Shown piece by piece: positions 43,738 through 52,700 of a DNA stretch of 64,000 nt; position 1 is the first letter of the stretch, and every line of letters begins with the position of its first letter. The notes beneath the pieces are model-generated. The model was given only the letters and a program-made list of their open reading frames with translations. It did no database searches and was not told where the DNA came from. This DNA is from Clostridium caldaquaticum. GTDB taxonomy: Bacteria; Bacillota; Clostridia; Clostridiales; Clostridiaceae. The stretch lies in contig NZ_JAMSKT010000002.1 in assembly GCF_023806125.1 (NCBI RefSeq), positions 1 through 64,000 on the forward strand, given 5' to 3'. Both the position numbers and the translations under genes were made by a program.

Positions 43738-44142
43738 CTATTTATTTAAAATATTATTAAGCTGTTCTTCTCTATTTTTTTGTTTTTCTTTTGTGTATTC
43801 TAAAGTTGTGCTATCCATTCGGTCAGCGTTTGCTTCAATATAACTATTAGTAAATTCATAGTTTCTTTGAAGATTTGAAACTTCATCTACATTAGAATGT
43901 TTACCGTTTATAATAATATGTTTTAGATTATCTATGGCTTGTTCTCTTTCCATTTGTATTTCCTCTGAATGTGCTATAGCTTCTGGTCTGGCAATATCAG
44001 AATGCTGCTCTAAATGTCTTTCAGTTCTGGTATGTTTTTCTACTAGATTTTCAAGCTGTTCTAATCTCTTAGCATTTTGATCTTTGATATCTGCACTTTT
44101 ATTAAAATTATTTACTCCGTGATCTTTTTCCTTATGGCTCAT
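43738..44142 (-). CDS. Small hydrophilic helical protein, unknown function
   Basis: A 134-residue protein rich in Glu, Lys, Asn, Gln and His, with no Cys and no Trp and no hydrophobic segment; most of it should be helical or coiled coil (AKRLEQLENLVEKHTRTERHLE, split AKRLEQLENLVEK and HTRTERHLE). I do not recognise the family. A longer frame opens at 44241, but GGGAGGG just upstream of the ATG at 44142 fixes the start. It is downstream of a radical SAM gene on the same strand with a 103-base gap. Such composition recalls hydrophilins or small spore-associated proteins, which is only a resemblance. Confidence 0.6.
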   Translation of the reverse strand: MSHKEKDHGVNNFNKSADIKDQNAKRLEQLENLVEKHTRTERHLEQHSDIARPEAIAHSEEIQMEREQAIDNLKHIIINGKHSNVDEVSNLQRNYEFTNSYIEANADRMDSTTLEYTKEKQKNREEQLNNILNK

Positions 44143-44245
44143 GAAAATCCCTCCCAGTATATAAGTTTTCCTTATTAGTTTGAGTTTATAAAGGAGGTTA
44201 AATACTATAATTACACTGCTATAGTTGTATTTTTTATCCAATTTT

Positions 44246-45112
44246 TCAATTAAATCTTTTTCTATAAGTACATTTTTTACAAAGTTCTTCTATAATGTGC
44301 CTATTGGAAAAGCCTTCATAAATAGCTTTTGCTCTGGGGCTTTCAATAATTTCAGAAAAATTGTTTTCATTTATATTGCCTAAGTTTATTACACCTTCGC
44401 CATCAAGACAGCAAGGAACTACTGTGCCGTCTACAAGTATTGCAGCTTGGTTTCTAAGTCCATAGCAAAATCCATTAGTATCACTTTGTTTTAAATTCTT
44501 GTCGGGCCATTCAAATATTGAAGCTACGTTTAAATAAATATTTTTAGTTATTTTTATTCCTCTGTTATCTAAAAGAACATCTTCGATTTTATAATCAAGC
44601 TTAAAGGAATTTTCTAATAAATTTAAAATATGTCTATTTTTTTCAATGCTTTTAGTATCTTCTTCTAAATTCCAAAGCCTATAGGAAACAATTATATTGT
44701 TTTTTTTAATTGCATCAAAAGTGAAATTTATAATATTATTTAAATACTGTTCTATAGAAAAGTTCAAATCATTGGCATCAAAACTGTGCAATGAGAAGTT
44801 TATCTGACGCAGAGCTTTTTTATTTAAAAGCTTATCTTTAACTTCTTCAATAAGCGTTCCATTAGTAGTAATGTTAACTTTAAAACCATAATTATCAGCT
44901 AAATCTAAAAATTTATCCAGATTTGGATGTAAAAGAGGCTCACCCTTTACATGAAGATATATATAATCAGTAAAGTGGGTTATTTGAGATAATATTAAGT
45001 TAAAGGTATTTATATCCATAAACTTAGGGCTTCGTTTAGTTACAGGACAAAACTCACATTTTAGATTACAGATATTTGTTATTTCAATATAAATCTTTTT
45101 GAATTTTTTCAT
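44246..45112 (-). CDS. Radical SAM protein with SPASM-like C-terminus
   Basis: A 288-residue protein. The N-terminus has IEITNICNLKCEFCPVTKR, the C-x3-C-x2-C radical SAM cluster motif, followed by HVKGEPLLHPNLDKFLD (SAM-binding GEPL) and TTNGT. The C-terminal third has cysteines in GFCYGLRN, VVPCCLDGEG and LCKKCTYRKRF, typical of a SPASM or twitch domain holding one or two auxiliary clusters. A frame opens at 45175, but GAGGTTATT before ATG 45112 fits better. Family members modify peptides, tRNA or sugars, or act as sulfatase maturases; no obvious substrate is next to it. The nearest co-directional gene encodes a Cys-free hydrophilic protein. Confidence 0.82.
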   Translation of the reverse strand: MKKFKKIYIEITNICNLKCEFCPVTKRSPKFMDINTFNLILSQITHFTDYIYLHVKGEPLLHPNLDKFLDLADNYGFKVNITTNGTLIEEVKDKLLNKKALRQINFSLHSFDANDLNFSIEQYLNNIINFTFDAIKKNNIIVSYRLWNLEEDTKSIEKNRHILNLLENSFKLDYKIEDVLLDNRGIKITKNIYLNVASIFEWPDKNLKQSDTNGFCYGLRNQAAILVDGTVVPCCLDGEGVINLGNINENNFSEIIESPRAKAIYEGFSNRHIIEELCKKCTYRKRFN

Positions 45113-45156
45113 AATAACCTCGTATTTATTTATATTTAACATGACAATTATACATT

Positions 45157-45180
45157 TATATTTGTTTACTGACAAATATA
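45157..45180. repeat. Perfect inverted repeat in a divergent intergenic region
   Basis: TATATTTGT (45157-45165), TTACTG, ACAAATATA (45172-45180): 9-base arms. It lies between the divergent radical SAM and HMA-like genes, 45 bases from the former's start. A perfect GTATTTAAATAC palindrome is at 45225-45236. Operators are possible. Confidence 0.4.
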
Positions 45181-45302
45181 TTTTGTATTAAATAATAGGG
45201 TTTTAGAGTTAAATATTTAAGAAAGTATTTAAATACAGGATAAAAAATTCCTAAACTTAAAATACTAATAGTGATATATTGAGTAGAAGGGAGTATTTAT
45301 AT

Positions 45303-45509
45303 ATGAAAACTGTACACTATAGCGTTTCAGGAATTGCAAATAGAAAGAGTAAAGCACAGGTGCTTAATGCTTTAGATAAAATAAAAGGAGTTCAAAAGGT
45401 GGCTGTTGATGTAGCTAGAGGAACTATAGAAGTTCAGTACAATGAACCTGCAAATCCAGATAGTATTAAAAACTGTATAGAGCATACAGGATATATTATT
45501 CAAGATTGA
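45303..45509 (+). CDS. HMA-fold small protein lacking the CxxC metal site
   Basis: A 68-residue protein with the beta-alpha-beta-beta-alpha-beta pattern of heavy-metal-associated (CopZ/Atx1-like) domains: HYSVSGIANRKSKAQVLNALDKIKGVQKVAVDVARGTIEVQY then AIEHTGY-like ending IEHTGYIIQD (quoted in short parts: YSVSGIANRKSKAQVLNAL, GVQKVAVDV, GTIEVQYN). The usual GMTCxxC is replaced by GIANRKS, so both metal-binding cysteines are absent (Asn and Ser in their places). A frame opens at 45279, but AAGGGAG before ATG 45303 fits better. It is monocistronic with its own terminator. It may bind another ligand, or act as a protein-protein module. Confidence 0.78.
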   Translation: MKTVHYSVSGIANRKSKAQVLNALDKIKGVQKVAVDVARGTIEVQYNEPANPDSIKNCIEHTGYIIQD

Positions 45510-45523
45510 TATTTAAAAGCTGG

Positions 45524-45560
45524 CTGCTGTGATGTAAAAATCATAGCAGTTTTTGTTTTA
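45524..45560 (+). terminator. Intrinsic terminator after HMA-like gene
   Basis: CTGCTGTGAT (45524-45533) pairs with ATCATAGCAG (45540-45549), followed by TTTTTGTTTT. Confidence 0.9.
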
Positions 45561-45679
45561 TAAAAAAATTTAGAGCCTTGGAAAATATATAGTTCTTCCA
45601 TAAATTCAAAGAAGGATTTATTATAAATATATAGAACGTAGTATAAATAGTATTTTAATAACTAAAGGGAGTGAAAAAT

Positions 45680-46894
45680 TTGAGAATACTGCATACTTCT
45701 GATTGGCATTTAGGAAAGAGTCTTGAAGGATTTAGCAGACTAGAGGAGCAGGAGTTATTTATAGAAGAATTAATAGAAAAGGTAGAAGAAAATAATATTG
45801 ATTTAGTTATAATTGCGGGAGATATATATGATAATGGAAATCCTCCTGCTAAAGCAGAAAATTTGTTTTACAGTGCATTGAAAAGAATTTCCAAGGGAGG
45901 AAAAAGAGCTATAATAGTCATTGCTGGAAATCATGATAACCCAGAAAGATTAGTTGCTGCTAGTCCTTTAGCTTATGAGCATGGAGTAATTCTTCTAGGA
46001 ACGCCAAAGAGCTGTGCTTTAAAAGGCAAATATGGAAGTTTTGAAATAGTAGATTCAGAGGAAGGATTTATAGAGCTTGAAATTAATGGTGAAAAAGCTG
46101 TAGTAATAACCATTCCATATCCAAGTGAAAAGAGATTAAATGAAATATTATCAGAAGAATTAGAAGAAGAGGAAAGAAGAAAAAGTTATTCTGAAAAAGT
46201 AGGGGAACTTTTTAATAAATTATCTGATAGATATAGGAAAGATACTATAAATATAGCTGTATCACATATTTTTGTTTCAGGAAGTGAATGCAGTGATTCT
46301 GAACGACCAATACAATTAGGAGGAAGTTTAGCGGTAGATGCAGACAAGCTTCCTGAAAAGGCACAATATATTGCATTAGGTCATTTACATAGGCCGCAAA
46401 GGGTAAAGGGTACAAAAACTAAGGCTTACTATGCTGGTTCACCTCTTCAATACAGTAAAAGTGAAATAAACTATTCTAAGTGCTGTTATATTGTTGACGT
46501 AAAGCCAGGAGAAGAAGCTTTGGTTGAGGAGGTCTTCTTTAAAAATTATAAACCTATTGAAGTCTGGCAATGCAGTAGTGTTGAAGATGCCATTGAAAGA
46601 TGCAGAGAAAACAGTAAAAGAAATTTGTGGGTATATATCGAAATTAAGACAGATAAATTTATTACCCAGGAAAATATTAAACTTATGAAGGAGTTAAAAA
46701 AAGATATTATTGAAATAGTTCCAAAAATAGAAAATGAGGAAGAAATAGTTTTTGATTTTGAAAGCTTAACAGAAAAGAGCATGGCTGAATTGTTTCAAGA
46801 TTTTTATTTAAAAGAGAGAAAGGTTAAACCAAGCAGCGAAATTATGGATTTATTTTTAAAAATAGCTGAGGAAGGTGAAATAGATGAAACCTAG
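45680..46894 (+). CDS. sbcD: Nuclease SbcCD subunit D (Mre11-like)
   Basis: A 404-residue calcineurin-like metallo-phosphoesterase. The metal motifs are in order: HTSDWHLGK, IAGDIYDNGNPP, IAGNHDNPERL, AVSHIF and ALGHLHRPQ. Length fits SbcD. The frame opens with a GTG at 45671 that overlaps the GGGAG site; the TTG at 45680, 8 bases after GGGAG, is the better start. With SbcC it forms the Mre11-Rad50-type complex that cuts hairpins and protein-blocked DNA ends. Its 3' end overlaps sbcC by 11 bases, so they are translationally coupled. Confidence 0.95.
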   Translation: MRILHTSDWHLGKSLEGFSRLEEQELFIEELIEKVEENNIDLVIIAGDIYDNGNPPAKAENLFYSALKRISKGGKRAIIVIAGNHDNPERLVAASPLAYEHGVILLGTPKSCALKGKYGSFEIVDSEEGFIELEINGEKAVVITIPYPSEKRLNEILSEELEEEERRKSYSEKVGELFNKLSDRYRKDTINIAVSHIFVSGSECSDSERPIQLGGSLAVDADKLPEKAQYIALGHLHRPQRVKGTKTKAYYAGSPLQYSKSEINYSKCCYIVDVKPGEEALVEEVFFKNYKPIEVWQCSSVEDAIERCRENSKRNLWVYIEIKTDKFITQENIKLMKELKKDIIEIVPKIENEEEIVFDFESLTEKSMAELFQDFYLKERKVKPSSEIMDLFLKIAEEGEIDET

Positions 46895-49800
46895 AAAATT
46901 AAGAATTAAAGGATTAAATAGCTTTATAGATTCTCAGGAGATAGATTTTGAAAAACTTACTGATAAAGGTTTATTTGGTATATTTGGTCCAACTGGAAGT
47001 GGAAAATCTACTATATTAGATGCTATAACAATAGCATTATACGGGAAGATAGCAAGAGAATCAGATGAATTTATAAATACTGAATGCAGCGAATTATCTC
47101 TAACGTATGAATTTGAAATCGGAAATGGTACAGAAAGAAAATGCTACATAGTAGATAGAAATGTTAAAAGAGATAAACATGGAAGATATAAGACTTCTTT
47201 AGCAAGACTTAGAGATAAAAATAATGATATGCTTTTAGCAGAAGCTGCAAGAGAGGTTCAAAATGAAATAGAGAAAATAATTGGACTTACCTGCGAGGAT
47301 TTTACTCGTTCTGTAGTTCTTCCACAGGGGAAGTTCAGTGAATTTTTAAAGCTTTCAGGAAGAGATAGAAGGGACATGCTTGAAAGAATATTTGGCCTTG
47401 AAAAATATGGCAAATGCCTTTGGGAAAAAATTAAGAAAGTTAGAAGCGAAAAGTTAAAGAGTAATGACATTTTAACTGGAGAGTTAAAGCAATTTGAAAA
47501 TGTATCTGAGGAAGTTTATGAAAATACAAAGAGTGAGTTAAGAAAGCTAAATGAAGAGGAAAAAATTTTAAGGCATAAAAAGAATAGCTTGGATAATCAG
47601 TACGAAAAGTATAAAACTATATGGGAGCTTCAGCAAGAGTTAGAGCAATATAAAAAAATTAAAATAGAATTAGATATACAAGAGGAAGATATAAATAATA
47701 AAAGAATAAAACTTAAAAAAGCACAAGGTGCTTTTAAGGTTAAGCCATATATTGATAATTTAAGAAGTACTGAAGAGAAGCTTCGCAATAATCAGACAGA
47801 ACTTATAAGCTTAACTAATTTATTAGAGACAATAAATAATAATTTAATTATCATTGAAAGTAAATACAAAGATATACTTCAGAGAAAAGATAAAGAAATA
47901 CCAGAGCTTATTACAAAGGAAGCAAATCTTTTGCAGGCTTTAGATATATTAGTCAGAATTGATAAATTAAAAAATGAAAGAACTGGTTTATTAGAAGAGT
48001 ATCATAAATTGAAGAATAAATCAGAAAAGCACAAGACAGAATTAGACAATTTAAATTTAAATAAACTAGCCGCACAAAAGAATTTAGAAGATACTATAGA
48101 AAAGATAAATATTAACAGAGTTGAACCAGAATACAGGGAAAAAATACAAGCAGCAGTTTATAAAGAGGATGAATATAATGCTGTATGTTCTAAAATTCAA
48201 GAGTTGAAAAATAGGCTTGAAGTTAAAGAAAAAGCTATTATAACTCTTAAAAATGAATATGATGAGGTACTTATTTTACAAAATAGTATTAATTGTGAGA
48301 TTCAAGAAATTGAAGGAAAAAGAAAGGAATTAGAAGAGAGTTTCCCTGGTGATAATAGTATATTACTTCAAAAACAAAATATATTAATAGATTTAAGTAA
48401 AAAATTAAATGAAGCTATAATAGACAGTGAAAAGAAAAAGGAATTAGAGATTAAGATAAGTGCTTTAAAATATAGAGAGGGAGAACTGACGAAAGAGTTA
48501 AAATCCTTAAATGAAAAAATTAATAAGAAAGAAATTGAAATAGAAGAGCTTGAAAAGGAAATATTAGGTGTAGAAAAAGCAAATCTTGCAGGGATTTTAG
48601 CAGCTGATTTAAAAGAAGAAGAAAAATGTCCCGTTTGCGGTTCTAAACATCACCCGCAAAAAGCAATACAACAAGAGCTTGAAGGATTGGAAGAAAAAAA
48701 GCAGCTGCTTAAAAGTTATAAAACTGAGACTGATAAACTTCAGCTTGAAGCAAGAAAGATAGAAGTAGATTTAGGAGGGGTAGTAAAGCAAATTGAGTTT
48801 CTTGAACAAGAGCTGAAATTAATCAGTAAAAAACTAGAAGATATTGATATAGTTAAGCTTCAGAATATAAAAGAGTTATCAGAGAAAGAGTTTAATAAGC
48901 TTAAAGAAGAGATAGAAATATGGAATAGTAAAAAAAGTAAAGTTGAAGAGAGTTTTTTAAACTGTAAGGATAAGAAAAGTGATATAGAAAAAAGAGAAGC
49001 AAAGCTTAATGAAGGGTTAAAAGGTGAAAAGTCTGCTCTAAAGGATATAGAGGAGGAGTATAATAAAACCTTTGAAAAATTTAATATTATTGAGCAGCAA
49101 TATTTGTGCTTAAAGAATGAGCTTAAAAATATAAATTTTAAGGAAAAGCTCAATGAACTTAAAAAACAAGACAGTGAAGTCCAAAAGCTTCAAAAGCTTG
49201 AAAAGATTCTAAGGGAAGAATTGGAACAATATGAAGAAAGAAGAGAAACTTTAAGCAAAGAAATCAGCGTGCTAGAAATTGAAATAACCAAAGTTGTGGA
49301 AATTGGGAAGGAAAAGAAGACTGCAATTGAAGATTATAACCAGCAGTTAGGGAGGTTATCTGAAGGTAAAGATCCAGAGTTTTATTTAGAACAGATAAGA
49401 AAAAATATAAAAGAAATAAAAGAGCTTGAAGAAAGCCTTAGATTGCAGTTTGAAAAAGAAAAAAATGAAAAGCAGCACATAGAAAATAAAATAGTTAGCG
49501 GACAGCAAAATAAAATAACTTTAAATAAGATTTTAATGGAGCAGTCCTATGAGCTTGAAAATGCTTTAGCAGAATGTGAATTAACAGACAGGGAAGAGGC
49601 AATAAATTCAATGCTTTCAAAAGAGGATATCTTAGATTTGGAAAAATTGATTAAAAGTTATGAAGATAGGCATAAAAATGTTATAGATAATATTATTAGA
49701 ATACAAGATAAATTAAGAGGTAATTATATTCAGAAAGATGAGTGGAATAATCTTTTAAATGAAAGAGCTGAAATTTCTAATAATTTGGATGATAAACTTA

Positions 49801-50408
49801 AAGAAATTGCTAAATGCCAGCAGACAATAGACATAATGGAAAAAAATCTAAAAGAATTAAAGGAATTATTAGAGAAGAAAAAAGAGCTTGAGCATATGTT
49901 AAGCCTTTTAGATGATTTGGACAAACTAATACAAGGTAATAAATTTGTTGAGTTTGTAGCAATGAATCAATTAAAATATATTTCATTTGAAGCCTCAAAA
50001 AGACTTAAGGATATAACAAGAGGAAGATATGCTCTAGAGCTTGATTCTTCAGGTAATTTCACTATGAGAGATGATTTCAATGGTGGAGTTATTAGAGCTA
50101 CTAATACTTTATCAGGAGGAGAAACCTTTTTAACTTCATTAGCTTTAGCATTATCATTATCATCGCAGATACAGTTAAAAGGAAGTGCACCTCTTGAGTT
50201 TTTCTTCCTTGACGAAGGGTTTGGAACTTTGGATAGCGAACTTTTGGAAATTGTTATTAGTTCACTTGAAAGGCTTCATAATGATAGGTTGAGTGTTGGT
50301 ATTATAAGTCATGTTGAGGAGCTTAAAAACAGAGTACCAGTTAAGCTTATTGTAGAACCTGCCCAGCCAGGCAAAGGAGGCAGCAAGGTTAAGATTGAAT
50401 ACAGCTAA
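46884..50408 (+). CDS. sbcC: Nuclease SbcCD subunit C (Rad50-like ATPase)
   Basis: A 1174-residue SMC-like ATPase. Walker A is FGPTGSGKSTILDAI (residues 34-48). Two long coiled coils (about 200-570 and 610-1000) flank the zinc hook CPVCGSKHHPQK near residue 582. The C-terminal ATPase half has the signature LSGGETFLTSLALALSLSSQ near 1075 and Walker B FFFLDEGFGTLD near 1106, then the H-loop ISHVEEL. It dimerises and uses ATP to open the SbcD active site on DNA ends. It ends at a terminator shared with convergent arginase. Confidence 0.96.
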   Translation: MKPRKLRIKGLNSFIDSQEIDFEKLTDKGLFGIFGPTGSGKSTILDAITIALYGKIARESDEFINTECSELSLTYEFEIGNGTERKCYIVDRNVKRDKHGRYKTSLARLRDKNNDMLLAEAAREVQNEIEKIIGLTCEDFTRSVVLPQGKFSEFLKLSGRDRRDMLERIFGLEKYGKCLWEKIKKVRSEKLKSNDILTGELKQFENVSEEVYENTKSELRKLNEEEKILRHKKNSLDNQYEKYKTIWELQQELEQYKKIKIELDIQEEDINNKRIKLKKAQGAFKVKPYIDNLRSTEEKLRNNQTELISLTNLLETINNNLIIIESKYKDILQRKDKEIPELITKEANLLQALDILVRIDKLKNERTGLLEEYHKLKNKSEKHKTELDNLNLNKLAAQKNLEDTIEKININRVEPEYREKIQAAVYKEDEYNAVCSKIQELKNRLEVKEKAIITLKNEYDEVLILQNSINCEIQEIEGKRKELEESFPGDNSILLQKQNILIDLSKKLNEAIIDSEKKKELEIKISALKYREGELTKELKSLNEKINKKEIEIEELEKEILGVEKANLAGILAADLKEEEKCPVCGSKHHPQKAIQQELEGLEEKKQLLKSYKTETDKLQLEARKIEVDLGGVVKQIEFLEQELKLISKKLEDIDIVKLQNIKELSEKEFNKLKEEIEIWNSKKSKVEESFLNCKDKKSDIEKREAKLNEGLKGEKSALKDIEEEYNKTFEKFNIIEQQYLCLKNELKNINFKEKLNELKKQDSEVQKLQKLEKILREELEQYEERRETLSKEISVLEIEITKVVEIGKEKKTAIEDYNQQLGRLSEGKDPEFYLEQIRKNIKEIKELEESLRLQFEKEKNEKQHIENKIVSGQQNKITLNKILMEQSYELENALAECELTDREEAINSMLSKEDILDLEKLIKSYEDRHKNVIDNIIRIQDKLRGNYIQKDEWNNLLNERAEISNNLDDKLKEIAKCQQTIDIMEKNLKELKELLEKKKELEHMLSLLDDLDKLIQGNKFVEFVAMNQLKYISFEASKRLKDITRGRYALELDSSGNFTMRDDFNGGVIRATNTLSGGETFLTSLALALSLSSQIQLKGSAPLEFFFLDEGFGTLDSELLEIVISSLERLHNDRLSVGIISHVEELKNRVPVKLIVEPAQPGKGGSKVKIEYS

Positions 50409-50415
50409 GATAAGT

Positions 50416-50444
50416 AAGAGAGGTAATGACCTCTCTTATTTTGT
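50416..50444. terminator. Intrinsic terminator between sbcC and arginase
   Basis: AAGAGAGG (50416-50423) pairs with CCTCTCTT (50430-50437) with a TATTTTGTT tail. The A-rich left flank gives a modest T-tail on the other strand. Confidence 0.8.
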
Positions 50445-50450
50445 TAATAA

Positions 50451-51377
50451 TTACCCAAGCTTTAGCTGATCATTTACAGGAACAACTAAATTTTCGAAAA
50501 TACGAGTTAATAGTTCTGATGATATATTAGCTGTCACATCATTGTAATCAAGCAATGGATTTAGTTCAACAAAATCCAAAGATACCATAAGTCCAGAAGA
50601 AGCGAACATTTCAAGTGTTTTTTTTGCTTCCTCTATAGTCAGTCCATCTTTAACAGGAGTTCCTGTGCCGGGAACGTAAGCTAAATCTATAGAGTCTATG
50701 TCAAAGCTTACATGTATGGCATCTACTTTACTTCTTAGATAATTTATAGCATTATTAACTACTTTTTCTATTCCATATTTTCTTATTTCATCCATATTGA
50801 AAGCTTTAATTTTTGAATTTTTAATGAGCTCTATTTCACCTGGGTCAAGGTCTCTGCCAGCAATATGAACAACATTTTCATCTTTCACTTTGACTCTGTG
50901 CTCAAATAAATTTACTAATTTATCAGGTCCTTTTCCTATAGAAGCAGCTAAAGGCATACCGTGTATATTTCCAGTTATAGTAGTATCATGGGTATTTAAA
51001 TCTCCATGAGCATCAATCCATACTATACCTAGGTTTTTTACAGCCTTGCTGACTCCTGCAATGCTTCCAATGCCAAGGCTGTGGTCTCCGCCAAGCACAA
51101 CAGGAAAATTCCCTGTTGAAATAGATTCGTATACTTTAAAAGCAAGTTTTGTATTTGCGTCAATAATAACATCGTAATATTTTAAACATGGATGATGCTT
51201 GTATTTATCTTCTACTGACACATCAGCTACTTCAATGTTTCCAAGATCACGTGTGTCATATCCAAGACTTTTTATAGCTGATAGTACATCCAGCTCTCTA
51301 AATTTATCAGGGCCAAGATTACTTCCAAATTTATCACAACCGTGGTATATAGGCATTCCTATTATGTGTACTGCCAT
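50451..51377 (-). CDS. rocF: Arginase (ureohydrolase family)
   Basis: A 308-residue binuclear manganese enzyme. Metal ligands are in VVLGGDHSLGIGSI (His), VWIDAHGDLNTH (Asp-x-His-x-Asp) and HVSFDIDSIDLAYVPGTGTPV (Asp-x-Asp). NIHGMPLAASIG and DLDPGE are arginase-type features, favouring arginase over agmatinase or formimidoylglutamase. It cleaves arginine to ornithine and urea. It is convergent with sbcC and divergent from the cyanophycinase-cyanophycin synthetase pair, with 503 bases between. Together they suggest cyanophycin-derived arginine as a substrate. It has a strong AAGGGGG ribosome binding site. Confidence 0.9.
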   Translation of the reverse strand: MAVHIIGMPIYHGCDKFGSNLGPDKFRELDVLSAIKSLGYDTRDLGNIEVADVSVEDKYKHHPCLKYYDVIIDANTKLAFKVYESISTGNFPVVLGGDHSLGIGSIAGVSKAVKNLGIVWIDAHGDLNTHDTTITGNIHGMPLAASIGKGPDKLVNLFEHRVKVKDENVVHIAGRDLDPGEIELIKNSKIKAFNMDEIRKYGIEKVVNNAINYLRSKVDAIHVSFDIDSIDLAYVPGTGTPVKDGLTIEEAKKTLEMFASSGLMVSLDFVELNPLLDYNDVTANISSELLTRIFENLVVPVNDQLKLG

Positions 51378-51587
51378 TTTTATTCCCCCTTATAATAAGA
51401 TTTTAAGTCTATAAAATTATGAAATATATTAAATTGCTGTTAGCCCTCATTTGATTGGGGGTTTCACAAATAAACGAATATATTGTACAGCATATAAGAA
51501 TAGTTGTCTATATGAAATTTTTAAAGGAATTAGGCTTTAAATCGAGGTTTTATATAAATATTCTAGAAATAAGCATGAATATGCATG

Positions 51588-51616
51588 TTGACATTATAAA
51601 GAAAAAGTGATATAAA
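51588..51616 (+). promoter_or_regulatory. Sigma-A promoter facing the cyanophycin genes
   Basis: TTGACA (51588-51593), 17-base spacer, TATAAA (51611-51616). The predicted start near 51623 leaves a leader of about 260 bases before cphB. CATGAATATGCATG (51574-51587) abuts the -35 and resembles half of an ARG box. Confidence 0.65.
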
Positions 51617-51744
51617 GCTTCCCTATTTAATCAATAGCTTGTTTTAAGCTCATTATATAGACTGAGTAAAACTGAAAATAAATAAAGAGAGTTGAAAGTG
51701 AAAAAAATAAAAGTATAAATATTCATCTTTTAAAGTTGCAAAAA

Positions 51745-51784
51745 GCTTTAGGGGATTTTTGAATAAATTCAAGTTAAATAAAGC
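51745..51784 (+). promoter_or_regulatory. Structured element in the cphB leader
   Basis: GCTTTA (51745-51750) pairs with TAAAGC (51779-51784) enclosing TTGAAT-AA-ATTCAA (51759-51772), a perfect dyad. It may be an RNA two-tier stem or an ArgR-like site with shortened centre. Further on, ACATGTGG occurs twice 22 bases apart (51833 and 51855). Otherwise the gap 51378-51880 shows only AT-rich DNA and the arginase leader. Confidence 0.3.
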
Positions 51785-51880
51785 AAAATAAAAAATGTGC
51801 TGTTAAAGTATAAAAATTGTATAAGCCAGAAAACATGTGGAAAGAATAATAGATACATGTGGTTAAGGAAGTGATATTGC

Positions 51881-52699
51881 TTGGAAGAACTGCTGAAAGG
51901 TAACCTCATTATAATTGGAGGAGCAGAGGATAAAAAAGGTGAAAAAAATATATTAAAGGAAGTATGTAGCAAGATTGATAAGGAAAAGGATGAACTTGTA
52001 ATAGCAACTATTGCAACAGACCTGCCAAAGGAAGTTGGAGCTGAATACAGAAGCATATTTGAAAAGCTAGGTGTAAAAAACATTAATATATTGGATGTAC
52101 AAGACAGGAAGGATGCTCATGAAATACATAATATTAACATGGTGCAGAGGGCTTCACTAGTGTTTTTCACTGGAGGGGATCAATTGAAAATAACTAGTTT
52201 ATTAGGGGGAACTCCTTTATACAATGTTATTCATGAAAGCTATGAAAATGGATGTGTATATGTTGGTACTTCAGCTGGAGCATCAGTAGTCAGTGATACA
52301 ATGATAATTACAGGAGATGATGAAGAGTCTCCTAAAAAATGCACATTAAAGATGGCTCCAGGACTTGGCCTTATGAAAAATGTAGTTATTGACCAGCATT
52401 TTGCTCAAAGAGGGAGAATTGGAAGGTTATTAGTAGCAATAGCAGAAAATCCTGAAAGCCTAGGCATTGGTATTGATGAAGACACTGCAATTGTAGTTAA
52501 TACTAAAGGTGAATTCAGGGTTCAAGGTTCGGGTGCAGTTTATGTAATAGATGGAAGCACAATAAGCTTTACTAATGTTTCAGAACAAAACCCTGATGAA
52601 ATACTTTCTATGTTTGATATTAAAATGCATGTACTTAAAAATGGAGATAAATTTATTTTAAATACAAGGCAGCCAATTAAGGAGGAAAAACAAAAATAA
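51881..52699 (+). CDS. cphB: Cyanophycinase
   Basis: A 272-residue serine exopeptidase of the peptidase S51 family that degrades cyanophycin to beta-Asp-Arg dipeptides. Key segments are LIIIGGAEDKKGE, FFTGGDQLKITSLLGGTPLY, the nucleophile elbow VGTSAGASVVS (Ser), and VVIDQHFAQRGRIGRL with LGIGIDEDTAIVV. The length is standard and no signal peptide is seen, so it is cytoplasmic. The start is a TTG behind AAGGAAGTGAT. Its stop is one base from the cphA start region, so the two are co-transcribed. Confidence 0.95.
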   Translation: MEELLKGNLIIIGGAEDKKGEKNILKEVCSKIDKEKDELVIATIATDLPKEVGAEYRSIFEKLGVKNINILDVQDRKDAHEIHNINMVQRASLVFFTGGDQLKITSLLGGTPLYNVIHESYENGCVYVGTSAGASVVSDTMIITGDDEESPKKCTLKMAPGLGLMKNVVIDQHFAQRGRIGRLLVAIAENPESLGIGIDEDTAIVVNTKGEFRVQGSGAVYVIDGSTISFTNVSEQNPDEILSMFDIKMHVLKNGDKFILNTRQPIKEEKQK

Positions 52700-52700
52700 A

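Noticed and set aside
44160-44245. Possible anti-Shine-Dalgarno pairing (CCTCC) before the hydrophilic protein gene
   Set aside because: Only five base pairs with a gap of about 30 bases; too weak to call a riboregulator.
51512-51610. 32-codon plus-strand frame MKFLKELGFK in the arginase-cphB gap
   Set aside because: No ribosome binding site, overlaps the predicted promoter, and no recognisable family.
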